This document shows positions 1 to 4,398 of a DNA stretch of 5,633 nt, piece by piece; position 1 is the first letter of the stretch, and each line of letters opens with the position of its first letter. The stretch covers positions 1 to 5,633 of the forward strand of contig JABDRA010000542.1 of NCBI GenBank assembly GCA_013041995.1, read 5' to 3'. Source of the DNA: Anderseniella sp. (lineage in GTDB: Bacteria > Pseudomonadota > Alphaproteobacteria > Rhizobiales > Aestuariivirgaceae). A program made the translations under genes and the position numbers. The notes beneath the pieces are model-generated. The model did no database searches, was not told the origin of the DNA, and saw nothing but the letters and a program-made list of their open reading frames with translations.

Positions 1-1
1 C

Positions 2-970
2 TATCTCACATCTGACGGACTACGTGAGAGACCCGGTGAGGAGCTGGCCCTCAGTCTCAACTCACCACAGACAACCGGACGCGACGGCGGCGAGTTTTGC
101 GTTATCTGGATGGGGCCGGAGTTTGCCGGCGATCAGGCCCGCGATGATGCAGGTTCGCTGGTGTTCGATACGCAGGCTCTGGGGGCTGACATGGACCTGG
201 TCGGCCAGGCCGAACTGGAACTGGAGTTTTCCAGTGACAAGCCTGTTGCCCTCGTGGCTGTACGACTGAGCGATGTGCGCCCGGACGGCAGTGTCTCGCG
301 CATCAGCTATGGGCTGCAGAACCTGACCCACATTGTCAGTCACGAGCATCCTGCACCGCTCGAACCGGGTGAACGGTATTTTTGCCGGATCAGGCTGGAT
401 GATGTGGCCCGCACCTTGCCGGCAGGCCACAAGCTGCGACTGTCAATATCGACCAGCTACTGGCCGATGATGTGGCCGGCACCTGAACCGGTTACACTGG
501 ATATACATACCGCCAGGTCCTGGCTGACGGTTCCGGTACGCACGCCTGTGCCAGGCGAAGTTGCGCCTGCCTTTCCCGAACCGGTTTCCGCACCACCTGC
601 CGAGCTCATCGAACTGCGCGCGCCGTCACATTCGCGCGAACAGGCCGAGGATGAAGCAACCGGCGAGGTTACCATTGCAATCGTTGATGATTTCGGCCTG
701 TACCGGAACGCAGAACATGGCCTGATTACCGGTGAGGTGGGCCGCGAAACCCACAGCATTCGCGCGAACGATCCGCTGTCGGCCCGCCTGACCACCCACT
801 GGACCCAGGAAATCCAGCGCGATGACATTGTGCTGCGTACGGAAACCTGGTCGGCAATGCACTCATCAGCCGGTCATTTTCACCTGACCGCCCGCATCGA
901 AGCCTGGCACAATGACAAGCTGGTGTTCGAACGTGATTTCGCTGAAGACATCGAGCGTGACCTGAACTGA
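2..970 (+). CDS. CocE/NonD-family hydrolase (peptidase S15-like), C-terminal part, 5' end outside window
   Basis: The frame is open from the window's first bases, without a start codon, to TGA at 968-970. It encodes the last 322 residues of a larger protein. Residues near the left edge (YLTSDGLRERPGEE, then a run ending in GPEFAGDQARDD) and the following beta-rich stretch (LVFDTQALGADMDLVGQ, SSDKPVALVAVRLSDVRPDG, LPAGHKLRLSISTSYWP) resemble the jelly-roll PepX_C domain after the alpha/beta-hydrolase core in CocE/NonD acyl hydrolases. The catalytic Ser-Asp-His domain would lie upstream, so activity cannot be judged here. After the jelly roll, from about residue 190, comes a further 130 residues (VTIAIVDDFGLYRNAEHG to the end) that I associate with proteobacterial members of this group. 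Members hydrolyse esters or X-Pro peptides; the substrate here is unknown. The internal ATG at 110 is not the start, because family-like sequence continues upstream of it. The gene converges on the regulator at 1000-1719. Confidence 0.85.
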   Translation, partial: YLTSDGLRERPGEELALSLNSPQTTGRDGGEFCVIWMGPEFAGDQARDDAGSLVFDTQALGADMDLVGQAELELEFSSDKPVALVAVRLSDVRPDGSVSRISYGLQNLTHIVSHEHPAPLEPGERYFCRIRLDDVARTLPAGHKLRLSISTSYWPMMWPAPEPVTLDIHTARSWLTVPVRTPVPGEVAPAFPEPVSAPPAELIELRAPSHSREQAEDEATGEVTIAIVDDFGLYRNAEHGLITGEVGRETHSIRANDPLSARLTTHWTQEIQRDDIVLRTETWSAMHSSAGHFHLTARIEAWHNDKLVFERDFAEDIERDLN

Positions 971-975
971 CAAAA

Positions 976-993
976 CTGATTACCCGCAATCAG
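976..993. terminator. Small hairpin between convergent genes, possible bidirectional terminator
   Basis: CTGATT (976-981) and AATCAG (988-993) form a perfect 6-bp stem with a 6-nt loop in the 29-bp gap between the hydrolase stop and the regulator stop. Read on the minus strand it is followed by TTTTG, which is weak but terminator-like for the regulator. On the plus strand it is followed by an AT-rich tract without a clean T run. The stem is short and AT-rich, so efficiency is doubtful. Confidence 0.45.
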
Positions 994-999
994 ATGATG

Positions 1000-1719
1000 T
1001 TATTTCGACTGGGCTTCATCGATGATGGCGTTGAGCCTGTCCGGTTCAACCAATACCAGGCCACCGCGGGTTTTCTCGATTATGGACTTGCGTGACAGCG
1101 TGGCCAGCTCGCGGGTTACCACTTCGCGCTGGGTGGAAATCCTGTCGGCAAGTTCACGCTGCAATGGTGGTGGCGACACGATACGTTGTTTCTCATTGCC
1201 CATGCGGGGGCGTGACAGTCGCAACAATTCTGCACACAGGCGCTGCTTTGCCGTCAGGAAGGCATACTCGCCCAGGCGCTGGTTCAGGGTGCGTACCCGA
1301 TCCGCCAGCATCTTCATCACCGACAGTCCGACCGACGGTATGGTGGTGCAGGCATCGCGGAACACCGCAGCCGGCATCACGCAGATGCGGGTTTTCTCTA
1401 ACGCTGTCACATTGGCCGACCGCGGCAACCCGTCAATGGCCGCCATCTCGCCGAAATACCGGCCACCCTGCATGTCATCAAGAATGACCTCGCGTCCAGA
1501 CGCCGTACGCAGCAGAATCCGGACCCGGCCGTCGACCACGAACAGCACTTCAGCCGTCTCGTCTTCATAATCGATGATGAGTTCGTTCTCGGCAACAGAC
1601 CGCCAGACGCAATGCACCGACAACCGGCGGGCATCGCCATCTCCCAATGCTGCAAACAGCGGTATTTCCCTGATCTCATCCACGGCGGCGATGATGTGCT
1701 GCAATGAGTTTTTTTTCAA
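1000..1719 (-). CDS. Crp/Fnr-family transcriptional regulator, Crp-type
   Basis: Encodes 239 residues, a typical Crp/Fnr length. The N-terminal half is a cyclic-nucleotide-binding beta roll (about 20-120). Its phosphate-binding cassette is recognisable: YFGEMAAIDGLPRSANV has the Gly-Glu (90-91) and Arg-Ser-Ala (100-102) that hold the cAMP phosphate and ribose in E. coli CRP. A dimerisation helix follows (about 130-155). There the residues aligned with CRP Thr127/Ser128 appear to be Leu145/Asn146, so the effector could differ from cAMP or bind differently. The winged helix-turn-helix is at 186-208; its recognition helix TQREVVTREL keeps Arg198, Glu199 and Arg203, matching CRP Arg180, Glu181 and Arg185. 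This predicts TGTGA-N6-TCACA recognition. There is no N-terminal cysteine cluster, so it is not an oxygen-sensing FNR. The start is uncertain: the frame opens at TTG (1717-1719) next to an A8 tract, an in-frame stop lies two codons upstream, and no Shine-Dalgarno sequence is visible. Internal TTG (1702-1704) and GTG (1681-1683) codons are alternatives. Probable autoregulation is an inference from the nearby Crp-like box. Confidence 0.9.
   Translation of the reverse strand: MKKNSLQHIIAAVDEIREIPLFAALGDGDARRLSVHCVWRSVAENELIIDYEDETAEVLFVVDGRVRILLRTASGREVILDDMQGGRYFGEMAAIDGLPRSANVTALEKTRICVMPAAVFRDACTTIPSVGLSVMKMLADRVRTLNQRLGEYAFLTAKQRLCAELLRLSRPRMGNEKQRIVSPPPLQRELADRISTQREVVTRELATLSRKSIIEKTRGGLVLVEPDRLNAIIDEAQSK
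1709..1716 (-). other. A8 homopolymer in the first codons of the regulator gene
   Basis: Eight consecutive T on the plus strand (A8 in the gene) follow the TTG start directly. An ATG at 1721-1723, four bases upstream of the TTG, is one frame off. If the tract had seven A instead of eight, that ATG would read straight into the regulator (M-V-E-K-N-S-L-Q). The tract could therefore be a slippage site, a phase-variable start or a sequencing indel. Confidence 0.5.
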
Positions 1720-1724
1720 CCATT

Positions 1725-1756
1725 ATACCAAAGGAAGTAATTATTAACCCATTTGA
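1725..1756 (+). repeat. Left terminal inverted repeat
   Basis: 32-bp arm, perfectly complementary to 1957-1988. It is AT-rich in the middle (AGTAATTATTAACCC). Read towards the regulator its end joins the flank to give GGTATAATGG, a consensus -10 hexamer at 1722-1727 on the minus strand. No good -35 was found at normal spacing. Confidence 0.9.
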
Positions 1757-1852
1757 CCGATTTTTCGCGTTTGCTGGCTAGGCATGCTTCACGCCTTGGT
1801 CTTGCCGACCACAAGTGGAGCATAACGATGTCCAGCGGGCGCGAAAAACCGG
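1757..1852 (+). repeat. Internal hairpin A of the element, RNA-like with G-U pairs on the plus strand
   Basis: The 21-nt arm at 1757-1777 (CCGATTTTTCGCG, then TTTGCTGG) pairs with 1832-1852 (CCAGCGGG, then CGCGAAAAACCGG). Twenty of 21 positions pair in a plus-strand RNA; three of these are U-G wobbles (1770-1772 with 1837-1839) and the exception is A1760 with C1849. On the minus strand those three wobbles would be A-C mismatches. The structure is therefore better as plus-strand RNA. The loop holds a smaller stem, GGTC-ttgcc-GACC, at 1798-1810. Confidence 0.65.
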
Positions 1853-1864
1853 CCTTTGGTGGGC

Positions 1865-1950
1865 CAAATCCGTCCATCTGGTGCGTTGCGGCGCTTGCCC
1901 GATGCACCGCATCGCACTGCGCGCCGCGCCTGCCAGAGTAGCCGGATTTG
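1865..1950 (+). repeat. Internal hairpin B of the element, nested stem
   Basis: Four collinear complementary blocks form one long interrupted stem: CAAATCCG (1865-1872) with CGGATTTG (1943-1950), CTGG (1878-1881) with CCAG (1933-1936), GCGGCGC (1888-1894) with GCGCCGC (1921-1927), and CGATGC (1900-1905) with GCATCG (1909-1914) around an ACC loop. With hairpin A and the terminal repeats this makes a closed multi-branch fold covering almost the whole element. Confidence 0.65.
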
Positions 1951-1956
1951 ACTCCA

Positions 1957-1988
1957 TCAAATGGGTTAATAATTACTTCCTTTGGTAT
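1957..1988 (-). repeat. Right terminal inverted repeat
   Basis: 32-bp arm, exact reverse complement of 1725-1756. It is followed by TTA (1988-1990, the first T shared with the extended arm), matching the TTA at the left edge. Confidence 0.9.
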
Positions 1989-2017
1989 TACCGCACGTAA
2001 AATCGAATGAGCACGAG

Positions 2018-2035
2018 ATGTGCACATTCTCACAT
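2018..2035. promoter_or_regulatory. Crp-type operator, TGTG-N8-CACA
   Basis: The sequence is A TGTGC ACATTC TCACA T. It matches TGTGA-N6-TCACA at 9 of 10 positions (C for A at the fifth) and keeps the flanking A and T. The dyad centre is 2026.5. The neighbouring regulator carries the matching recognition-helix residues, so it is the first candidate to bind here, although a housekeeping Crp elsewhere in the genome could do so. The site overlaps a separate perfect 10-bp palindrome, ATGTGCACAT (2018-2027). Confidence 0.6.
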
Positions 2036-2055
2036 AACGAAAACGTGAGCGGGAC

Positions 2056-2061
2056 TAGGAT
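2056..2061 (+). promoter_or_regulatory. Predicted -10 hexamer of a class II Crp promoter
   Basis: TAGGAT matches TATAAT at 4 of 6 positions. If transcription starts about 2068 (an A lies at 2069), the Crp-like dyad is centred at -41.5, the classical class II activation distance, where the activator replaces a -35 element. No good -35 hexamer is seen, which fits activator dependence. The resulting leader is about 38 nt before the small ORF's ATG. Confidence 0.5.
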
Positions 2062-2091
2062 AGCAACCAACAACAAGACACAGACAAACAT

Positions 2092-2100
2092 GGAGGTGAT
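2092..2100 (+). promoter_or_regulatory. Strong Shine-Dalgarno sequence of the small ORF
   Basis: GGAGGTGAT matches the 16S rRNA anti-Shine-Dalgarno over nine bases. Nine nucleotides separate GGAGG from the ATG at 2106. It is the strongest ribosome-binding site in the window and decides the start of the following gene. Confidence 0.85.
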
Positions 2101-2105
2101 TTGAG

Positions 2106-2360
2106 ATGACGCTCTATGCACATAACCAAATACTACCATTGTCGCTGGTCATCGGCCTGTTTTTAATTGCGATGATCTGGGTGACCAATACCTCCCTCGA
2201 CAGACAGCCCGCGATTGTTTCGAAAGTGGCGTCCATAATGCCGCACCAGCAAGTTGCAAACGTCGAAACAAGCAATTGTTACAAATACTTGCGAACGGCA
2301 CGAAGCGCAGGTTCCAGCTATTGGTGGCAGAAGTATAAGAGCTGCATTGCAGCAATTTAG
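2106..2360 (+). CDS. Small single-span membrane or exported protein, unknown function
   Basis: Encodes 84 residues from an ATG with a near-perfect Shine-Dalgarno sequence to TAG at 2358-2360. Residues 9-26 (ILPLSLVIGLFLIAMIWV) form one strongly hydrophobic segment, either a signal anchor or an uncleaved signal; no positive residue precedes it except His6. The rest, about 58 residues, would be periplasmic if the N-terminus is inside. It contains an aromatic, basic C-terminal block with two cysteines: Cys58-Tyr-Lys-Tyr, then SSYWWQKYKSC ending at Cys80. The cysteines could form a disulfide in the periplasm. I do not recognise a named family; small alphaproteobacterial proteins with a similar YWW-(x)2-Y-(x)2-C ending are familiar from memory, but I cannot name one. 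Expression is probably Crp-controlled given the promoter arrangement. The gene is monocistronic, transcribed away from the Crp-like gene, and ends in a stem-loop region. Confidence 0.75.
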   Translation: MTLYAHNQILPLSLVIGLFLIAMIWVTNTSLDRQPAIVSKVASIMPHQQVANVETSNCYKYLRTARSAGSSYWWQKYKSCIAAI

Positions 2361-2376
2361 CTGAAGCAACCAATTC

Positions 2377-2411
2377 GGGATGCAGGGTTCCACCCCCGGG
2401 CCCTGCATCCC
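2377..2411. terminator. Perfect 11-bp stem-loop between convergent genes
   Basis: GGGATGCAGGG (2377-2387) and CCCTGCATCCC (2401-2411) form an 11-bp perfect stem with a 13-nt loop. It lies 17 nt past the small ORF's stop and 63 nt before the hydrolase gene's end on the opposite strand, so it can serve both transcripts. Neither side has a T run, so it is not a textbook intrinsic terminator. It may act as a 3'-end stabiliser, a Rho-associated stem or a dispersed palindrome. A second small stem, CTGTT-gtgg-AACAG, follows at 2417-2430. Confidence 0.5.
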
Positions 2412-2474
2412 ACGACCTGTTGTGGAACAGCTTGTGGCAGGTTAATTGCCCGTACCTGATCCAGGGTCGCGAAC

Positions 2475-3113
2475 CTACGCGTTCTGACCAATGAATCCGG
2501 CAATCGCGCCTGCGGCCGCACTCCAGTTTTCCTGAACTGTGAGCCCTGACTTTTTTGGCGGGGCGAGATCATGATTGCCGGAAGCGGACCAGAAAACCTG
2601 CATGTTGGCCGGCAGATCATAGCCTGACACATCATCCGTGTTGCCTAACGGGTCACGCTCACCCTGCACGACCAGCGCCGGGCAGGTAATCGCCGGCAGG
2701 TGCGAGGTGCGCAAGGCATCAGGCTTGCCGGGCGGGTGAAACGGATAGCCCAGGCACACCAGACCGGCGATATCATCGCCGTCTTGCAGGTCAGCGGCAA
2801 TCATGCTGGCCACCCGGCCCCCCATGGACTTTCCGCCAATGAACACCGGGGTGTTCGGAAACCGCGAGATGACCTGCCGGAATTCCTCGATCAGGCCCGG
2901 CAACCGAGGCGGAGGGCGCCTTTTGCCGTCGGCCCGGCGCGCGCGCATGTAGGCGAATTCAAATCTCACCACATGAATGTCAAAACCTGCCAGCAGGCCT
3001 GCCATTTCGGTCATGAAACTTGAGTCCATTGGCGCACCGGCGCCATGGGCCAGCAACAAAACCGGGCCATCCGCTGGGCCATCATGCAGGAAAGGTGTGG
3101 GGGCAGACGTCAT
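2475..3113 (-). CDS. Small alpha/beta-fold hydrolase, KANL3/Tex30-like
   Basis: Encodes 212 residues, a compact alpha/beta hydrolase without a large cap domain. The oxyanion-side motif LLLAHGAGAPMDS is at 19-31. The nucleophile elbow GGKSMGGR puts the catalytic Ser at 96, QGERDPLG supplies Asp154, and SGNHDL supplies His181, so the triad is complete and correctly ordered. The AHGAGAPMDS and GGKSMGGR pair is characteristic of the KANL3/Tex30-type (dienelactone-hydrolase-like) bacterial proteins of about 200-220 residues. No signal peptide is seen, so it should be cytoplasmic. The substrate is unknown, probably a small ester or thioester. The ATG at 3111-3113 has TGAGG ending four bases upstream. 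The gene starts 36 bp after the solute-binding protein gene on the same strand, so the two are probably cotranscribed. No functional link between them is obvious. Confidence 0.88.
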   Translation of the reverse strand: MTSAPTPFLHDGPADGPVLLLAHGAGAPMDSSFMTEMAGLLAGFDIHVVRFEFAYMRARRADGKRRPPPRLPGLIEEFRQVISRFPNTPVFIGGKSMGGRVASMIAADLQDGDDIAGLVCLGYPFHPPGKPDALRTSHLPAITCPALVVQGERDPLGNTDDVSGYDLPANMQVFWSASGNHDLAPPKKSGLTVQENWSAAAGAIAGFIGQNA

Positions 3114-3123
3114 GAATCCTCAA

Positions 3124-3135
3124 CCGGTCGACCGG
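3124..3135. repeat. 12-bp perfect palindrome in the intergenic gap
   Basis: CCGGTCGACCGG reads the same on both strands and lies between the solute-binding protein stop and the Shine-Dalgarno sequence of the hydrolase gene. It could be a short operator or a weak mRNA stem, or chance in GC-rich DNA. Confidence 0.35.
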
Positions 3136-3149
3136 GGGCAGGTCCCGGC

Positions 3150-4025
3150 TCAGTATGGAGATTGCGGGAAAAAGCGATTGTAAATCAGGGCGAACCGCCC
3201 AGATGACTGCAAGCGGTCGAGGCCATAATCAAGCACTTTGCGCAAATCATTGTCCTCGCGGCGCACCGCCATGGACAGCGGTTTCGAAAACCTGGAATTG
3301 TCCAGATAGCCACGCCCGACAAAATGGCAGCATTGCCTGGAAATCGTGCCCTGCAGCCAGAACATCAGGCGAAACGCGTCATCAAACACAACATCAACCT
3401 TGCCGGTACGGGCGGCTTCATAGAGATCTTCGTGGTTTGGGAAAGACACCAGCAACGAACGGTTGAAATACCGTTTGATGAAGCTGGCATGGGTTGTGCC
3501 TTCGCGAACCCCGATGCGTTTGCCGGCCAGGGTGCGAACATCGGTCTTTCTGATCGGGCTGGAGGTTCGCGCCGCAAACCGGCCGAACGGGCGCAGGAAC
3601 GGCCGGGTAAACTCGAGTTTTGCAAAATCCAGCTCATCGCTCGCTTTCATGTAAACCGCGACATCGGCCTCCTTGCCGGTCAGGGCGCCTTCCATCTTGT
3701 CCGTATCCTGGATCACGAATTCGCATTTTATTTTCAGGTCCGTACACATGGCATCGACGGACAGCGGCAGAAATCCCGTCAGGGCGCCGGCAGTATCCCG
3801 GAACGCAAACGGCGGAAACTCGGTATCCACGGCAAACCGGACACGGCGCACCTTGCGCAGGCTGGTCGTCACATCGGCTTTCGCAACCTGCCGGAACAAG
3901 GGCAACTCGTCTGCCGCCAAAGCGCGCGCAGCGCTGCCCATGACACCAATCAGGGCGGCAAAAGCAGCGATTAGAATGTATGAGAGCCACCCACTTCTGC
4001 GGATGTGCAATGCAACAGCGTTCAT
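3150..4025 (-). CDS. Periplasmic solute-binding protein, SBP_bac_3 (amino-acid-type) family
   Basis: Encodes 291 residues. The N-terminus has basic residues (Arg9, Arg10), a hydrophobic core at about 13-30 and a likely signal-peptidase site at A-L-A (35-37) before ADELP, so the mature protein is periplasmic. The family-3 fold begins with VRFAVDTEFPPFAF (62-75) and GFLPLSVDAMC (84-94). The second lobe starts at LAGKRIGVREGTTHASF (166-182), and the C-terminus has the usual LDRLQSSGRFALIYNRFFP. In amino-acid binders the first lobe usually carries a T-x-E-R segment whose Arg holds the ligand carboxylate; here the equivalent is VYMKASDELDF, without an Arg. The ligand may therefore not be a standard alpha-amino acid. 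No permease or ATPase gene is adjacent, so it is either an orphan feeding a transporter elsewhere or a sensor-type binder. The ATG at 4023-4025 has GAGG five bases upstream. It is probably the first gene of an operon with the hydrolase downstream. Confidence 0.87.
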   Translation of the reverse strand: MNAVALHIRRSGWLSYILIAAFAALIGVMGSAARALAADELPLFRQVAKADVTTSLRKVRRVRFAVDTEFPPFAFRDTAGALTGFLPLSVDAMCTDLKIKCEFVIQDTDKMEGALTGKEADVAVYMKASDELDFAKLEFTRPFLRPFGRFAARTSSPIRKTDVRTLAGKRIGVREGTTHASFIKRYFNRSLLVSFPNHEDLYEAARTGKVDVVFDDAFRLMFWLQGTISRQCCHFVGRGYLDNSRFSKPLSMAVRREDNDLRKVLDYGLDRLQSSGRFALIYNRFFPQSPY

Positions 4026-4196
4026 TCCGGCCTCGGCTCAAACCACATCACTCAAGTCGCGCAAACCAAAGACTGCGGACACGGATTAGCAGTAGCGAAT
4101 TTGCACAGGCATAGAAAGACCTGACGGGCTGTAATCGAGGCTAAACTTGAAAAAATAATGATTGCGGCGAATTGCAACAAAGTAGCTGCAAGGCAC
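4026..4196 (-). other. Leader region between tRNA-Gly and the solute-binding protein gene
   Basis: These 171 bp lie downstream of the tRNA and upstream of the solute-binding protein gene, both on the minus strand. Past the tRNA, a weak stem (TTGC with GCAA, around 4163-4178) is followed on the minus strand by ATTATTTTTTC (4149-4159), which could terminate the tRNA transcript poorly. I see no convincing -35/-10 pair for the protein gene. Partial read-through from the tRNA promoter is possible but unproven. Confidence 0.35.
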
Positions 4197-4270
4197 TGGA
4201 GCGGGTGAAGGGAATCGAACCCTCGTCTTAAGCTTGGGAAGCTTCTGCTCTGCCATTGAGCTACACCCGC
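4197..4270 (-). tRNA. tRNA-Gly, anticodon CCC
   Basis: The 74-nt cloverleaf includes an encoded CCA (4197-4199). The acceptor stem GCGGGTG/CACCCGC pairs fully. The D arm is GCTC-AATGGCA-GAGC. The anticodon loop TTCCCAA gives anticodon CCC at 4236-4238, reading GGG codons. The T arm is GAGGG-TTCGATT-CCCTT. The discriminator is U, as in bacterial tRNA-Gly. Two small irregularities are a C after the D-loop GG (usually T) and a G-A mismatch closing the anticodon stem (GAAGC against GCTTA). The overall sequence is close to E. coli glyU in the anticodon loop, T arm and 3' end. Confidence 0.97.
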
Positions 4271-4283
4271 CAACCGTGGCTCA

Positions 4284-4314
4284 ATTAAACGCCATCACCT
4301 CAGCGTTGTGTCAA
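4284..4314 (-). promoter_or_regulatory. Promoter of tRNA-Gly
   Basis: On the minus strand a perfect -35 TTGACA (4309-4314) and a -10 TTTAAT (4284-4289, 5 of 6 matches to TATAAT) are separated by 19 bp, slightly long. The -10 ends 13 nt before the mature tRNA 5' end, leaving a short 5' leader for RNase P to remove. This supports independent transcription of the tRNA. Confidence 0.6.
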
Positions 4315-4331
4315 CCGGGATCACGCCGTCC

Positions 4332-4345
4332 TGACAATTATGTCA
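4332..4345. promoter_or_regulatory. TGACA-N4-TGTCA dyad upstream of the radical SAM gene
   Basis: TGACA (4332-4336) and TGTCA (4341-4345) form a perfect 5-bp dyad around ATTA. It overlaps CTGACA (4331-4336), a 5-of-6 match to a -35 element pointing at the radical SAM gene. No clear -10 follows at the right spacing. It has the shape of a dimer operator, but the binding protein is unknown. Confidence 0.35.
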
Positions 4346-4398
4346 TCATGTGGATTTCATGTAGTCTCGACGCCTTGATAACGCTAGTTTCCCCGCTC

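Larger units (their letters stand above)
1723..1990. mobile_element. MITE-like non-autonomous element with 31-bp perfect TIRs and TTA target duplication
   Basis: A perfect inverted repeat pairs 1726-1756 with 1957-1987 (outer end TACCAAAGGAAG, inner end AACCCATTTGA). It extends by one more base pair at 1725/1988. Immediately outside are TTA (1723-1725) and TTA (1988-1990), which read as a 3-bp target-site duplication bounding a 262-bp element. A second reading is a TA duplication contained in the repeat ends (1726-1727 and 1986-1987), as in IS630/Tc1-mariner elements. The 200-bp interior is GC-rich beside AT-rich ends, has no convincing gene, and folds into two hairpins listed separately. This is the build of a miniature inverted-repeat element moved by a transposase encoded elsewhere. 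I do not recognise the parent family; TNA-type 3-bp duplications occur in some IS5-family groups. It sits exactly at the 5' end of the Crp-like gene. Confidence 0.75.

Noticed and set aside
457..828. Minus-strand open frame opposite the CocE-type gene
   Set aside because: A shadow of GC-rich coding DNA; the plus-strand frame has clear family features and the minus frame has none.
1000..1719. Assignment of the regulator as FNR (oxygen sensor)
   Set aside because: There is no N-terminal cysteine cluster; the cysteines (37, 113, 124, 162) are scattered, and the DNA-contact residues are Crp-like.
1716..2033. Minus-strand open frame spanning the inverted-repeat element
   Set aside because: It runs across both terminal repeats, has no Shine-Dalgarno sequence, and its translation shows no protein-like pattern.
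3324..3974. 216-codon plus-strand frame opposite the solute-binding protein gene
   Set aside because: The opposite strand encodes a complete protein with signal peptide and recognisable domains; this frame shows no domain.
4234..4398. N-terminal extension of the radical SAM reading frame to an ATG at 4234
   Set aside because: It would overlap the tRNA-Gly gene on the other strand, and the extra residues do not resemble the family. The ATG at 4399 fits the conserved N-terminus.
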